Origin: UBA5448 sp045536965
GTDB taxonomy: Bacteria > Bacillota > Clostridia > Oscillospirales > SIG627
Direction: 5' to 3'
Length of the DNA stretch: 64,000 nucleotides
NCBI GenBank assembly: GCA_045536965.1
Contig: JAZSON010000019.1
Location: forward strand, 60,027-124,026
Part shown: piece after piece, positions 19,207 through 27,071 of the stretch
How positions within the stretch are numbered: position 1 is the first letter of the stretch
Layout of the letters: each line of letters begins with the position of its first letter
The notes under the pieces: generated by a model
What the model was told of the DNA's origin: nothing
Databases searched by the model: none
What the model saw: the letters and a program-made list of their open reading frames with translations, nothing else
Position numbers and translations under genes: made by a program

Positions 19207-20091
19207 ATGTATAATGCGGCTATCATTGGCGCCGGCGTTATTGGCGGAATGATTGCAAGAGAACTCACCAAATGCGGTTTAAGTGTTTGTATTCTCGAAA
19301 AAGAAAATGATGTTGCAATGGGTGCAACAAAAGCAAACTCGGCAATTGTTCATGCAGGTTTTGATGCGGCAGAAGGCAGTTTAAAGGCCCTCTTGAATGT
19401 TAAAGGTTCACAAATGATGCCAACCATCACAAAAGAACTCGGTGTTAAATACCAAAACAACGGAGCGCTTGTTATCGGTTTTAATGCGTCTGATAAAAAC
19501 ATTATTAAACGCCTTTTTGAAAGAGGAATTAAAAACGGAGTAAAAGATCTTGCATTATTGGATTCAGACGCTTTGAAAGAAAAAGAACCCAATATATCAT
19601 CCGATACAATCTGTGCACTTTGGGCGCCCACAAGTGCCATCGTTTGTCCTTATGAACTCACGATTGCGGCCATTGGCAACGCGATGGATAACGGAGCGGA
19701 GCTTAAACTCAATTTTCGCGTTTCGAAGATTGAAAAAAACGAGAACGGATATTTAATCAAATCCGACAGTGATGAAATCGAGACCGAATGGGTTATAAAT
19801 GCCGCGGGAATATATGCAGACAATATAGCGAAATTGGTTGGTGACAACAGCTTTGATATTCACCCGCGAAAAGGCGAGTATATTCTTCTTGATAAAGAAT
19901 GTGAAGGTTTGGTAAGACACACCATATTCAGAACACCGGGTAAAATGGGCAAAGGAATTCTTATTTCTCCAACGGTGGATAACAACATTTTGTTAGGACC
20001 TACATCCATGGACGAAACCGACAAGGAGGATGCATCAACCACGCAAGCAGGTTTTGCCGTTTCTACAAGTAAAAAGGCTTTTTGGAAATGA
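19207..20091 (+). pseudogene. Truncated FAD-dependent oxidoreductase (GlpA/LhgO-like), 3' part missing
   Basis: The 294-residue product begins MYNAAIIGAGVIGGMIAREL, a clear FAD-binding GxGxxG site, and follows the DAO-type fold of glycerol-3-phosphate/hydroxyacid dehydrogenases (COG0579). It runs as expected to LLGPTSMDETDKEDASTTQAG and then ends in a short unrelated tail. Family members are usually around 480 residues, so the rest of the FAD domain and the C-terminal domain are gone; nothing in the next 240 bases restores them in any frame I read. The ATG at 19207 follows AAAGGAGAAAG. The sequence is AT-richer than its neighbours, which suggests transfer. Best called a 3'-truncated gene. Confidence 0.75.
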
Positions 20092-20183
20092 CATGTAAAT
20101 CCCGTCAACTGCTTTTAGATTCTCCTAAAGATTTTAAAATGCGCCTTGCGATTTCCCTGCTTGCTATGGTATGAGACAACACA

Positions 20184-20213
20184 AAAAGCTGTGTGGAAAA
20201 TTACACAGCTTTT
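20184..20213 (+). terminator. Hairpin terminator before the aldolase gene
   Basis: 11-bp perfect stem (AAAAGCTGTGT and complement) with an 8-base loop, followed by a T-rich stretch. It isolates the truncated oxidoreductase from the aldolase promoter. Confidence 0.7.
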
Positions 20214-20256
20214 ATACTTTTTTATCGGCACAACCTATATCCCCGTTATTTTTATT

Positions 20257-20285
20257 TTGACTTTCCTTGCGATGTGTTGTATAAT
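20257..20285 (+). promoter_or_regulatory. Sigma-A promoter of the class II aldolase gene
   Basis: TTGACT (20257-20262), 17 bases, TATAAT (20280-20285), 45 bases before the ATG. Confidence 0.8.
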
Positions 20286-20330
20286 AAAAATGTTGATAAT
20301 CGCTATGCCCACACAAAAAGGAGAAAACAA

Positions 20331-20984
20331 ATGTTTGAGAAAGAAAAGGCCGATGTGGTCAGAATCGCACAAAAAATGTATCACAGCGGCATGACCAACA
20401 TGTTTGAAGGCAATGTATCGGTGAGAAGCGGTAACACCATTCTTTTGACCCCCTCGCAACAAGATAAAGATACCCTCACAATAGAAAAAATCATCGAAAT
20501 GGATATGGACGGAAGGGTGAAAAATCCTGAGTGCGGCTTAAAACCCTCGGTAGAATACCGTATGCACGCAAAGCTTTATTCTCTCCGTCCCGACATTCGG
20601 GCAGTGGTACACAACCACAGCGCTTACGCGACGGCGTTTGCCATGGCGGGCAGGGAAATTGTGAGCGATGCACATTTAGAACTTAATCTCTTGTTCGGCA
20701 AAATCCCCGTCGTGCCATACGGCATGCTCGGCACCGAGGATATTTACCGCGGCATCGAACCTCTCGTTTCGGATTACAATGCCTTCTTATTGGAAAATCA
20801 CGGCGTACTTGCCGTCGGTCCCGATGCCACCACGGCTTTCTCCCGCATCGAAGCGGTCGAAAAAATTGCAAAAACCCTTATTTTGACCCAATGGGTCGGC
20901 GGAGAAAAAAGTCTGCCCGCCGAAGAACTGGTCCGCGTACGGCTGCAAGGTCAACAAAATCGTCACAAAGAAATGGGAAAATGA
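20331..20984 (+). CDS. Class II aldolase/adducin family protein (FucA/AraD type)
   Basis: Zinc-dependent aldolase or epimerase of 217 residues. Glu75 plus His94, His96 and His157 line up with Glu73, His92, His94 and His155 of L-fuculose-1-phosphate aldolase, so the active site appears intact. Likely substrates are sugar phosphates such as L-fuculose-1-P or L-ribulose-5-P; which one cannot be told from sequence. The ATG at 20331 follows AAAAGGAG. An upstream in-frame extension would run through the promoter and is rejected. Stands alone between two terminators. Confidence 0.9.
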   Translation: MFEKEKADVVRIAQKMYHSGMTNMFEGNVSVRSGNTILLTPSQQDKDTLTIEKIIEMDMDGRVKNPECGLKPSVEYRMHAKLYSLRPDIRAVVHNHSAYATAFAMAGREIVSDAHLELNLLFGKIPVVPYGMLGTEDIYRGIEPLVSDYNAFLLENHGVLAVGPDATTAFSRIEAVEKIAKTLILTQWVGGEKSLPAEELVRVRLQGQQNRHKEMGK

Positions 20985-20989
20985 GCACC

Positions 20990-21016
20990 TACCCCCGCTC
21001 TGCAACGGCAGGGGTA
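20990..21016 (+). terminator. Possible terminator after the aldolase gene
   Basis: TACCCC at 20990 pairs with GGGGTA at 21011-21016, followed by TTTTATTT. The stem is short and the loop long, so this is a moderate candidate. Confidence 0.5.
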
Positions 21017-21065
21017 TTTTATTTACAAACAAACATAAAAAAACAAAAAAATCTCTTCAAAACTA

Positions 21066-21094
21066 TTCAAAAACAAAAATGAATATGTTATAAT
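21066..21094 (+). promoter_or_regulatory. Probable promoter of cdaA-cdaR
   Basis: A perfect TATAAT (21089-21094) has the weak -35 TTCAAA 17 bases upstream (21066-21071). Confidence 0.5.
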
Positions 21095-21139
21095 TATATA
21101 AAGTGGGTAAAAGTATCAATTTCAATGAGGACGAGAAGT

Positions 21140-21991
21140 ATGGGCGAACAGATAAAAATCTTTTTCGAGACAATCATGTCATTTTTCAAAGCCATTCGTT
21201 TCGTGGATGTGCTGGATATTATTCTGGTATCTGCCATCCTCTATTATCTGTTTATATTCATCAAAGAACGCCGCGCGGGAAAGCTGGCCGCGGGTGTTTT
21301 CGCGTTGCTGATCGGACTGATGGTCAGCGACTTTTTGGGTATGAAGGTCTTGAATTTCATCATCAGCAGCATCGTACAGGTCGGTCTCATCGCCCTCGTG
21401 ATCATTTTCCAACCTGAACTTCGCAGTATGCTTGAAAAGGTAGGCGGTAACTCCATCAAAGGACTCGGCCGATTCGTCGATACCAAAACCCAACAGGAAT
21501 CCATTGAAAAAGCCATCGATGCCATCTGCACGGCAGCCGCCGAGCTTTCCGAGTCCCATACAGGCGCTCTGCTTGCCATCGAGCAGGATACCAAGCTGGG
21601 TGATGAAATCAAAACAGGTGTCAGCATCGATGCCTCGGTAAACAGTTTTCTCATTCGCAACATATTCTTCGATAAAGCCCCCTTACATGATGGCGCTATG
21701 ATCATCCGTGGCGATCGCATCGTGGCCTGCGGTTGTTTTTTACCTCTTTCTTCCACCCAAGACATCATGCAGGATTTGGGTACCCGTCACCGCGCGGCGT
21801 TGGGGCTTAGCGAAAACTCGGATGCCATCATAATCGTGGTTTCCGAGGAAACAGGTGTCATCTCGGTTGCAAACGAGGGGCATCTTCTCCGTAGTTTCGA
21901 TCGGTACAGCCTGAAAGAATATCTCTTGTCCCGCATGATAGAAAAAAACAATGCGGGCGGCGGCGTTATGAAAAAAATCATGCACAAATGA
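21140..21991 (+). CDS. cdaA: Diadenylate cyclase CdaA
   Basis: Makes the second messenger c-di-AMP from two ATP at the inner face of the membrane; in Firmicutes it governs potassium and osmolyte balance and wall homeostasis. The 283-residue protein has three N-terminal membrane helices (about 22-92), then the DAC domain with the DGA motif at 184-186 (LHDGAM) and RHR at 216-218 (GTRHRAA). I start at the ATG at 21140, preceded by GAGGACGAGAAG, rather than the ATG at 21125. The stop overlaps the cdaR reading frame. The cdaA-cdaR order matches the canonical operon; the usual glmM is not next, and an FAD dehydrogenase follows instead. Confidence 0.95.
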   Translation: MGEQIKIFFETIMSFFKAIRFVDVLDIILVSAILYYLFIFIKERRAGKLAAGVFALLIGLMVSDFLGMKVLNFIISSIVQVGLIALVIIFQPELRSMLEKVGGNSIKGLGRFVDTKTQQESIEKAIDAICTAAAELSESHTGALLAIEQDTKLGDEIKTGVSIDASVNSFLIRNIFFDKAPLHDGAMIIRGDRIVACGCFLPLSSTQDIMQDLGTRHRAALGLSENSDAIIIVVSEETGVISVANEGHLLRSFDRYSLKEYLLSRMIEKNNAGGGVMKKIMHK

Positions 21992-22005
21992 AAGGCGGCA
22001 AACGT

Positions 22006-23331
22006 ATGCTCTGGTTTAAAAAGAATGATACGCAAACCAATACGCAGACCGGCAATGCAGAAACCACCAAAACAGCCACTTGGGTCTTTCGTATCCTATC
22101 AGTTTTGGTGGCTATCATCTTGTGGTTTTACGTCATGACGCTGGAAAGCAACAACTTTGAAAAAACTTATTCGGGCCTCACGCCCGACATTCAAGGCATC
22201 GAGGGACAGTCTCTCTCTGCTCTGACATCCTCCACGGTGGAAATTTCCATCACAGGAGAAAAAACACAACTGGACGGCATGGGAAGTGAATCGGTCAAGC
22301 CTTATGTGCTCCTGCCTGAAAACGCCAAAAAAGGCGAATATATTCTGCCCGTTTTGGTGGACGATATTCCCGACAACATGACCGTATCGGTCAAACCCGA
22401 AAAGGTGACGGTTTTGGTGGAAAGCACCGAAAGCCGCACAATTCCTCTTACGCGGGTAGCAGGCAATCTCGACGACTCTCTTTTGCTGTATGACTTTTCG
22501 GTCAAAGAAATCAAAGTCACAGGTTCCGTCTCTTTGCTGGAACGTTTGGATCACGCTGAGCTTGCTCTCTCATCCCAAGGAAGTGAAACAAACGCCAACA
22601 CTTCCTATTTCGGCACCATTGTTTTGATGGACGCAAACGGCCAAATCATCTCGGATGCCTATTTGAAGAAAAGCAACGATTTTGCAACCGTAGAAATCAA
22701 GGTCATGCAAAGCAAGGAACTGTCTCTTTGCATTTTGGGCAAGGAGGGTGAAGCTCCCGAAATCACCTACGATGTCGGTTCTGCTCAAAAGATTACACTC
22801 CGAGGCGAGCCATCGATCATTGCCGCACTCCCCGACTACCTTTCGCTCTCACTGGTCAACCTTTCCGACATAGTTGCGGGAAGCCAAGAGGAGCGGCATT
22901 TCACTTTCACCTATGAAAACATCCTCTCGGCCGTTCCCGAAAACACAACACTCATTGCAATAGACGGAATCAAGCTTGCCGATTTGAAAAAAGATGCGCT
23001 TCCCACGGTCGGGATGACCGTTTCCATGAAAAACTTCATCACCGAAACCTCTTTAACAGTGCCGTTGAGTCTCGCAACGCATACCGCGCTCACCTCTTCC
23101 CTATCCGTAACCGTTGACCCCAAAGACACCGTGGAGATCACCCTGCGCGGACAAGAAGATAAACTCAGCGCCATCACCGCCAAAGATTTGCAGTTGGTTC
23201 TCGATATGAGCGGCAAGACCGCCAAGGGTTGGACCAACGTTCCCTTGCTCGTATCTTTGAAAGCAGGCAACGAAGATCTTGAAGTCATCAGCACCGAGCA
23301 CATTGTTCGAGTTTTTATGTACGCCAAATGA
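22006..23331 (+). CDS. cdaR: YbbR-domain regulator CdaR
   Basis: Membrane-anchored partner that modulates CdaA. The 441-residue protein has one N-terminal membrane helix (about 26-45) and a long extracytoplasmic part built of tandem YbbR-like beta repeats; at least three to four repeats can be traced by recurring V-x-V-x-G(E/Q)-x-x-x-L strands. The start at 22006 follows AAAGGCGGC; an ATG at 21988 overlapping the cdaA stop is possible but has no ribosome site. The stop overlaps the next start (ATGA), indicating a coupled three-gene operon. Confidence 0.9.
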   Translation: MLWFKKNDTQTNTQTGNAETTKTATWVFRILSVLVAIILWFYVMTLESNNFEKTYSGLTPDIQGIEGQSLSALTSSTVEISITGEKTQLDGMGSESVKPYVLLPENAKKGEYILPVLVDDIPDNMTVSVKPEKVTVLVESTESRTIPLTRVAGNLDDSLLLYDFSVKEIKVTGSVSLLERLDHAELALSSQGSETNANTSYFGTIVLMDANGQIISDAYLKKSNDFATVEIKVMQSKELSLCILGKEGEAPEITYDVGSAQKITLRGEPSIIAALPDYLSLSLVNLSDIVAGSQEERHFTFTYENILSAVPENTTLIAIDGIKLADLKKDALPTVGMTVSMKNFITETSLTVPLSLATHTALTSSLSVTVDPKDTVEITLRGQEDKLSAITAKDLQLVLDMSGKTAKGWTNVPLLVSLKAGNEDLEVISTEHIVRVFMYAK

Positions 23332-24905
23332 AACTGATCATCCGTAATATTCGTTACCCTTTTTTCGCCCAGGAAGAAGACATCATCCATAAGGTCCTGC
23401 ACAAAAAAGGAATTCTGCCCGTTGCACCGCCCGTTGTCTGCAAAAGGTCGGTAGATGCCCGTCACAAGCCTGAAATCGATTTTGTTTGCACCCTTTTGGT
23501 GGAAAGCGAGTCTTTTCCTCAAAATGATCCCGACGTCTCTCTTTTTGCCGAGAACGATTATCCCCGCTCCATTCTTCGCGCAACCACCCCTGCCGCCGCG
23601 CGACCGATTATCATCGGATTCGGCCCTTGCGGGATGTTTTGCGCCCTGCTTCTCGCCCGCGAGGGATACCGTCCCATCGTCTTTGAACAGGGAGAGGCAG
23701 TAGAAAAGCGGCGCGTCAGTGTGGAAAAATATTTTTCGGGCGGCGCATTAAACCCCTCCTCCAACGTTGGTTTCGGTGAGGGAGGCGCCGGCACATTTTC
23801 AGACGGAAAGCTCATCACCCGTATCAATGACAGCCGTACTTCCTTTGTTCTGTCCGAACTGGTTGCGCATGGGGCACCGCAATCCATTTTAACCGATGCG
23901 CGCCCTCACATCGGCACCGATTATTTGGTGCAGGTAGTAAAAAACATCCGCGAAGAGATCCTCTCTCTCGGCGGCGAAATCCATTTTGAAACCGCAATGA
24001 CCGACCTTGTTCCTCAAAACAACGGTTGTCTTCTCACCTTTTCCGATCACACCAATCTATGGTCGGACGGTGTCTTTTTGGCCATAGGGCATAGCGCCCA
24101 CGATACCTACCGCCGTCTGTTCCAACGTGGATTTGAAATGAACGGCAAGGACTTTTCGGTCGGCATGCGCATCGAACATCTCCAAGCCCAAGTCGACCAT
24201 TCTCTTTACGGCCAAGCACTCAACCACAAAAAGGCCGCACTTCTGCCTAAAGGAGAATATACCGTCTCTCACCGAAAAGGAAATCGCGGTGTATACTCTT
24301 TCTGTATGTGCCCCGGCGGCGTGGTGGTGCCTGCAGCTTGTCATGATGGCGCCTATGTGACCAACGGCATGTCCTATCATGCCCGAGACGGCAAAAATGC
24401 CAATGCGGCCATTGCCATATCTGTACTCAAAGAGGATTATGGCGGCTCTCCCATGGAGGCGATTGCCTTTCAGGAAAGATTGGAAAGGTTGGCTTTTGCC
24501 TTAGGCGGCGGTGTCGCCCCTTGCCAAACCCTCGGAGATTTTCTCGAAGGCAAAAAAGGCACAGCCTTTTCCGATATTCTTCCCACTTCTCCCCGCGGAC
24601 ATCGCTTATGCGACTTAACATCCGCTTTATCCAATACACAGATCTCTCTTTTCAGAGAAGGTTTTTCAAAATTCGCCCGACAGTTTGCATTTTTCTCAAA
24701 CAAAAATGCTCCGCTGAGCGGCTATGAAACAAAAACCTCTGCCCCTCTACGCATTGAACGGGGCGCGGATGGCGTGGCTCTCGGCAAAAACGGCATCTAT
24801 CCCTGCGGAGAAGGCGCGGGATACGCGGGTGGTATCACCAGTGCCGCAACCGACGGCCTGCGTGTCGCCGAATATTACGTTGCAAAACATTCCCCAAAAA
24901 ATTAA
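23328..24905 (+). CDS. FAD-dependent dehydrogenase of the COG2509 type
   Basis: 525-residue flavoprotein. After an N-terminal domain of about 90 residues comes the FAD site IIGFGPCGMFCALLLAREG, then FEQG, and the conserved GGAGTFSDGKL and GEGAGYAGGI blocks typical of the uncharacterised COG2509 family. The reaction is not known; the family has been annotated as a putative oxidoreductase, sometimes NAD-utilising. Its ATG overlaps the cdaR stop, so it is translationally coupled to the c-di-AMP genes, an association worth noting though possibly only operon packing. Confidence 0.85.
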   Translation: MKLIIRNIRYPFFAQEEDIIHKVLHKKGILPVAPPVVCKRSVDARHKPEIDFVCTLLVESESFPQNDPDVSLFAENDYPRSILRATTPAAARPIIIGFGPCGMFCALLLAREGYRPIVFEQGEAVEKRRVSVEKYFSGGALNPSSNVGFGEGGAGTFSDGKLITRINDSRTSFVLSELVAHGAPQSILTDARPHIGTDYLVQVVKNIREEILSLGGEIHFETAMTDLVPQNNGCLLTFSDHTNLWSDGVFLAIGHSAHDTYRRLFQRGFEMNGKDFSVGMRIEHLQAQVDHSLYGQALNHKKAALLPKGEYTVSHRKGNRGVYSFCMCPGGVVVPAACHDGAYVTNGMSYHARDGKNANAAIAISVLKEDYGGSPMEAIAFQERLERLAFALGGGVAPCQTLGDFLEGKKGTAFSDILPTSPRGHRLCDLTSALSNTQISLFREGFSKFARQFAFFSNKNAPLSGYETKTSAPLRIERGADGVALGKNGIYPCGEGAGYAGGITSAATDGLRVAEYYVAKHSPKN

Positions 24906-24912
24906 AAAACAC

Positions 24913-24941
24913 TTGACAATTGCTCTTACAAGGTGTAAAAT
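24913..24941 (+). promoter_or_regulatory. Sigma-A promoter of the T-box leader
   Basis: TTGACA (24913-24918), 17 bases, TAAAAT (24936-24941). Confidence 0.8.
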
Positions 24942-24954
24942 GCGCTCAACACTA

Positions 24955-25197
24955 AGAGGCGGAGATAACGTCGTGCATGACCGTACAGAGAGTGGGGGTG
25001 GATGAGAACCCCGCGGGAATACAGTGCGACAAATGGACCGCTGAGTGTCCGCAGGAAAGGGATTTCCCCGTATGGCGGAACGGGTTGTCGCCGTTATCCG
25101 ACAGGAAATGTGATGGCATTTTCTCCCTATTTCGGGAAACAGGGTGGCTTTTTATTCGTCCTTGTTATGCGCATATAACAAGGACGATTTTGTTTTT
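24955..25197 (+). ncRNA. T-box leader, probable tryptophan tRNA sensor upstream of trpB
   Basis: T-boxes bind uncharged tRNA and then prevent premature termination. This leader has the Stem I AGAGAG bulge (24987-24992) followed by the GGGGGTGGATGAGAACCCC apical hairpin, a candidate specifier UGG (Trp) at 25034-25036, the Stem III hallmark CCGTTATCC (25091-25099) and a T-box core AGGGTGGC (25141-25148). A 13-bp terminator (25156-25187) with a T-run follows. AACAGGG (25138-25144) can pair with CCTTGTT (25160-25166), which forms part of the terminator stem, giving the expected antiterminator switch. The usual ACCGCG after the UGGN bulge is missing. The specifier is inferred from position and from the downstream gene. 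Confidence 0.85.
25156..25187 (+). terminator. T-box regulated terminator
   Basis: 13-bp perfect stem (TCGTCCTTGTTAT and complement) with a 6-base loop, followed by TTTTGTTTTTT. Its 5' arm overlaps the antiterminator strand. Confidence 0.88.
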
Positions 25198-25233
25198 TAT
25201 TTCTATGCCGTTTTCGGCGGAAAGGAACACATT

Positions 25234-26463
25234 ATGGATACAAAAATCGATTTTTCAACCTACCCCAAGGGGTATCCCGACAAAAACGGTTATTTCGGTG
25301 CTTACGGCGGTCAGTTCATGCCCGACGAACTCCTCCCTGCATTGCGAGAAATTGACGAAGCTTACGAGCGTATCTGTCATTCGGCACAATTTATCAACGA
25401 ATTGCGGCGCATCCGCAAAGAATTCCAAGGCAGACCGACACCCGTCTATCATTGTGAGCGTCTCTCCAATCTTTTCGGCGCTTGCCAAATCTACTTAAAG
25501 CGTGAGGACTTGAATCACACGGGCGCCCACAAACTCAATCACTGCATGGGCGAGGGTCTTTTGGCAAAAACACTCGGAAAGAAAAAACTCATCGCCGAAA
25601 CCGGTGCGGGACAGCACGGTGTGGCGCTGGCAACAGCCGCCGCCTATTTCGGCCTTGAATGTGATATTTACATGGGAGAAGTCGACATCGCAAAACAGGC
25701 TCCCAATGTCACCCGCATGAAAATGCTCGGTACCCGTGTCATACCCGTAAGCCACGGTCTGAAAACTTTGAAAGAAGCGGTCGATGCGGCGCTCGATGCC
25801 TACAGCCGTGAGTACAAAGATGCTATTTATTGCATCGGATCGGTGCTCGGTCCCCATCCTTTCCCCAAAATGGTCAGAGATTTCCAACTTGTAGTGGGCA
25901 TCGAAGCCAAAGAACAATTCAAAGAAATGACCGGCAATCTCCCCGATACCGTCTGCGCGGCGGTTGGAGGCGGTTCCAACTCTGCCGGTATGTTTATCCC
26001 CTTCGTTCCCGACCCCGTCAACATTGTGGGCATTGAGCCTTTGGGGCGCGGAAGCAACATCGGCGATCACGCCGCCAGCATTACCTACGGAAAGAAAGGC
26101 ATTTTGCACGGCTTTGAAAGCTATTTGCTGCAGGATGAAAACGGCGAACCTCTCCCCGTCTATTCCAACGCTTCGGGTCTTGACTATCCTGCCGTCGGTC
26201 CGGAACACGCCTTTTTACACGACAGCGGCCGTGTGCAATACACAACCGTCGATGATCGGGAAGCGGCCGAAGCATTCTTCCTCCTCTGCCGCAACGAAGG
26301 TATCATCCCCGCACTTGAAAGCTCGCATGCCGTCGCATACGCCATCCGCTACGCCAAAGAGAAAAAGAGCGGCTCTATCTTGGCATGTCTTTCGGGTCGC
26401 GGCGACAAGGACGTTGATTATATCGCCGAACATTACGGTTACGGAGACGAATTTTTCAAGTAA
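25234..26463 (+). CDS. trpB: Tryptophan synthase beta chain, orphan copy
   Basis: PLP enzyme that joins indole and serine to make tryptophan. The 409-residue protein has the PLP lysine at residue 100 (HTGAHKLNH), the catalytic Glu122 (ETGAGQHG) and the phosphate loop GGGSNS at 245-250. No trpA or other trp gene is present in the window, so its normal partner is not nearby. Together with the Trp T-box this suggests use in indole salvage, or a trp pathway split across the genome. The ATG at 25234 follows AAAGGAAC. Several positions differ from operon-type TrpB (GGGSNS rather than GGGSNA, a -KQAPNV- substitution in the COMM-like region), fitting a divergent stand-alone clade. Confidence 0.92.
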   Translation: MDTKIDFSTYPKGYPDKNGYFGAYGGQFMPDELLPALREIDEAYERICHSAQFINELRRIRKEFQGRPTPVYHCERLSNLFGACQIYLKREDLNHTGAHKLNHCMGEGLLAKTLGKKKLIAETGAGQHGVALATAAAYFGLECDIYMGEVDIAKQAPNVTRMKMLGTRVIPVSHGLKTLKEAVDAALDAYSREYKDAIYCIGSVLGPHPFPKMVRDFQLVVGIEAKEQFKEMTGNLPDTVCAAVGGGSNSAGMFIPFVPDPVNIVGIEPLGRGSNIGDHAASITYGKKGILHGFESYLLQDENGEPLPVYSNASGLDYPAVGPEHAFLHDSGRVQYTTVDDREAAEAFFLLCRNEGIIPALESSHAVAYAIRYAKEKKSGSILACLSGRGDKDVDYIAEHYGYGDEFFK

Positions 26464-26520
26464 TTTGATTTTAAAAAATCCGATGCTTTAGGGTCGTACC
26501 CTAAAGGACAGTTTTGCAAG

Positions 26521-26555
26521 AATACGGTATATCTCGAAAGAGGTATGCCGTATTT
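26521..26555 (+). terminator. Terminator after trpB
   Basis: AATACGGTAT pairs imperfectly with GTATGCCGTATT, then TTTTT. A smaller hairpin (TTTAGGGT-CGT-ACCCTAAA, 26488-26506) lies just before it. Confidence 0.75.
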
Positions 26556-26621
26556 TTGCCTTTGTGGACACAAATGCAGTGCTTGTCAGGAAAATTGACG
26601 AAGTATAGATGAACATAAAAA

Positions 26622-26747
26622 AGGCTCCCTTGTGTAAAGGGAGCTGACGCCGAAGGCGGCTGAGGGATTGTTTTGCGATACGTTTTGCTTTTTTACAATC
26701 CCTCCGTCACGGCAAGCCGTGCCACCTCCCTTTACACAAGGGAGGCT
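26622..26747. repeat. Palindromic intergenic repeat (MITE-like)
   Basis: Two roughly 50-base arms form a long imperfect inverted repeat. The left arm starts AGGCTCCCTTGTGTAAAGGG and the right arm ends in its near complement; inner parts GAGGGATTGT and ACAATCCCTC also pair. Nested in each arm are smaller hairpins (GACGCCGAAGGCGG; CACGGCAAGCCGTG). Elements of this appearance are scattered in the genomes of gut Clostridia, from memory. It has no ORF. Confidence 0.75.
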
Positions 26748-26791
26748 TTCTGCATCTCGGAAGGTAATTGGATAAATTTTCACCAAATATA

Positions 26792-26820
26792 TTTACAAAC
26801 CTCAAAAAATGTGATATAAT
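26792..26820 (+). promoter_or_regulatory. Sigma-A promoter of the structured RNA
   Basis: TTTACA (26792-26797), 17 bases, TATAAT (26815-26820). The start point expected 7 bases later coincides with the first base of the long RNA helix. Confidence 0.8.
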
Positions 26821-26826
26821 AATTCT

Positions 26827-27046
26827 GCCAAACAAAACTTAATATTGAAGCATTAAAAGAAAGCTCTCTATTTTTATATAGGGGGTCTTATACCCTTTTC
26901 TTGTTTACTGCCATTTTTGAATTTGGTAAAAACGCAAATTCCGCTTTGGTGGTGACAAGGAGTTTTCTTTGTGCTTCTTAAGTTTTGTTTGGCGACAATT
27001 GGAGTTTGCGTTTTTCGGTGCGCTGACTTCGGTTGGCGCACTTTTT
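26827..27046 (+). ncRNA. Candidate structured RNA, about 220 nt, with pseudoknot potential
   Basis: A perfect 16-bp helix pairs 26827-26842 with 26978-26993. Inside it, GAAGCA/TGCTTC and AAAGAAA/TTTCTTT extend the rod. A second 15-bp helix (one G-U) pairs 26928-26942 with 27001-27015; because one strand lies inside and the other outside the first helix, the two together form a pseudoknot. A terminator hairpin (GTGCGC with GCGCAC, 27018-27041) and five T follow. I do not recognise the family; 6S RNA was considered because of the rod but the pseudoknot does not fit. It could also be the leader of the PH-like/SHOCT gene, since no other promoter separates them. Confidence 0.65.
27018..27046 (+). 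terminator. Terminator of the structured RNA
   Basis: 6-bp GC-rich stem (GTGCGC/GCGCAC) with possible inner pairs, then TTTTT, 26 bases before the next ATG. Confidence 0.75.
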
Positions 27047-27071
27047 GTTTATAAGAAAGGATTAACAAAAC

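Noticed and set aside
24955..25197. Cobalamin riboswitch
   Set aside because: First impression from the GC-rich leader; the AGAGAG bulge, CCGTTATCC and AGGGTGG core plus switchable terminator identify a T-box instead.
26827..27046. 6S RNA
   Set aside because: A rod-like closing helix is present, but I cannot find the large central bubble, and the second helix would make a pseudoknot not seen in 6S.
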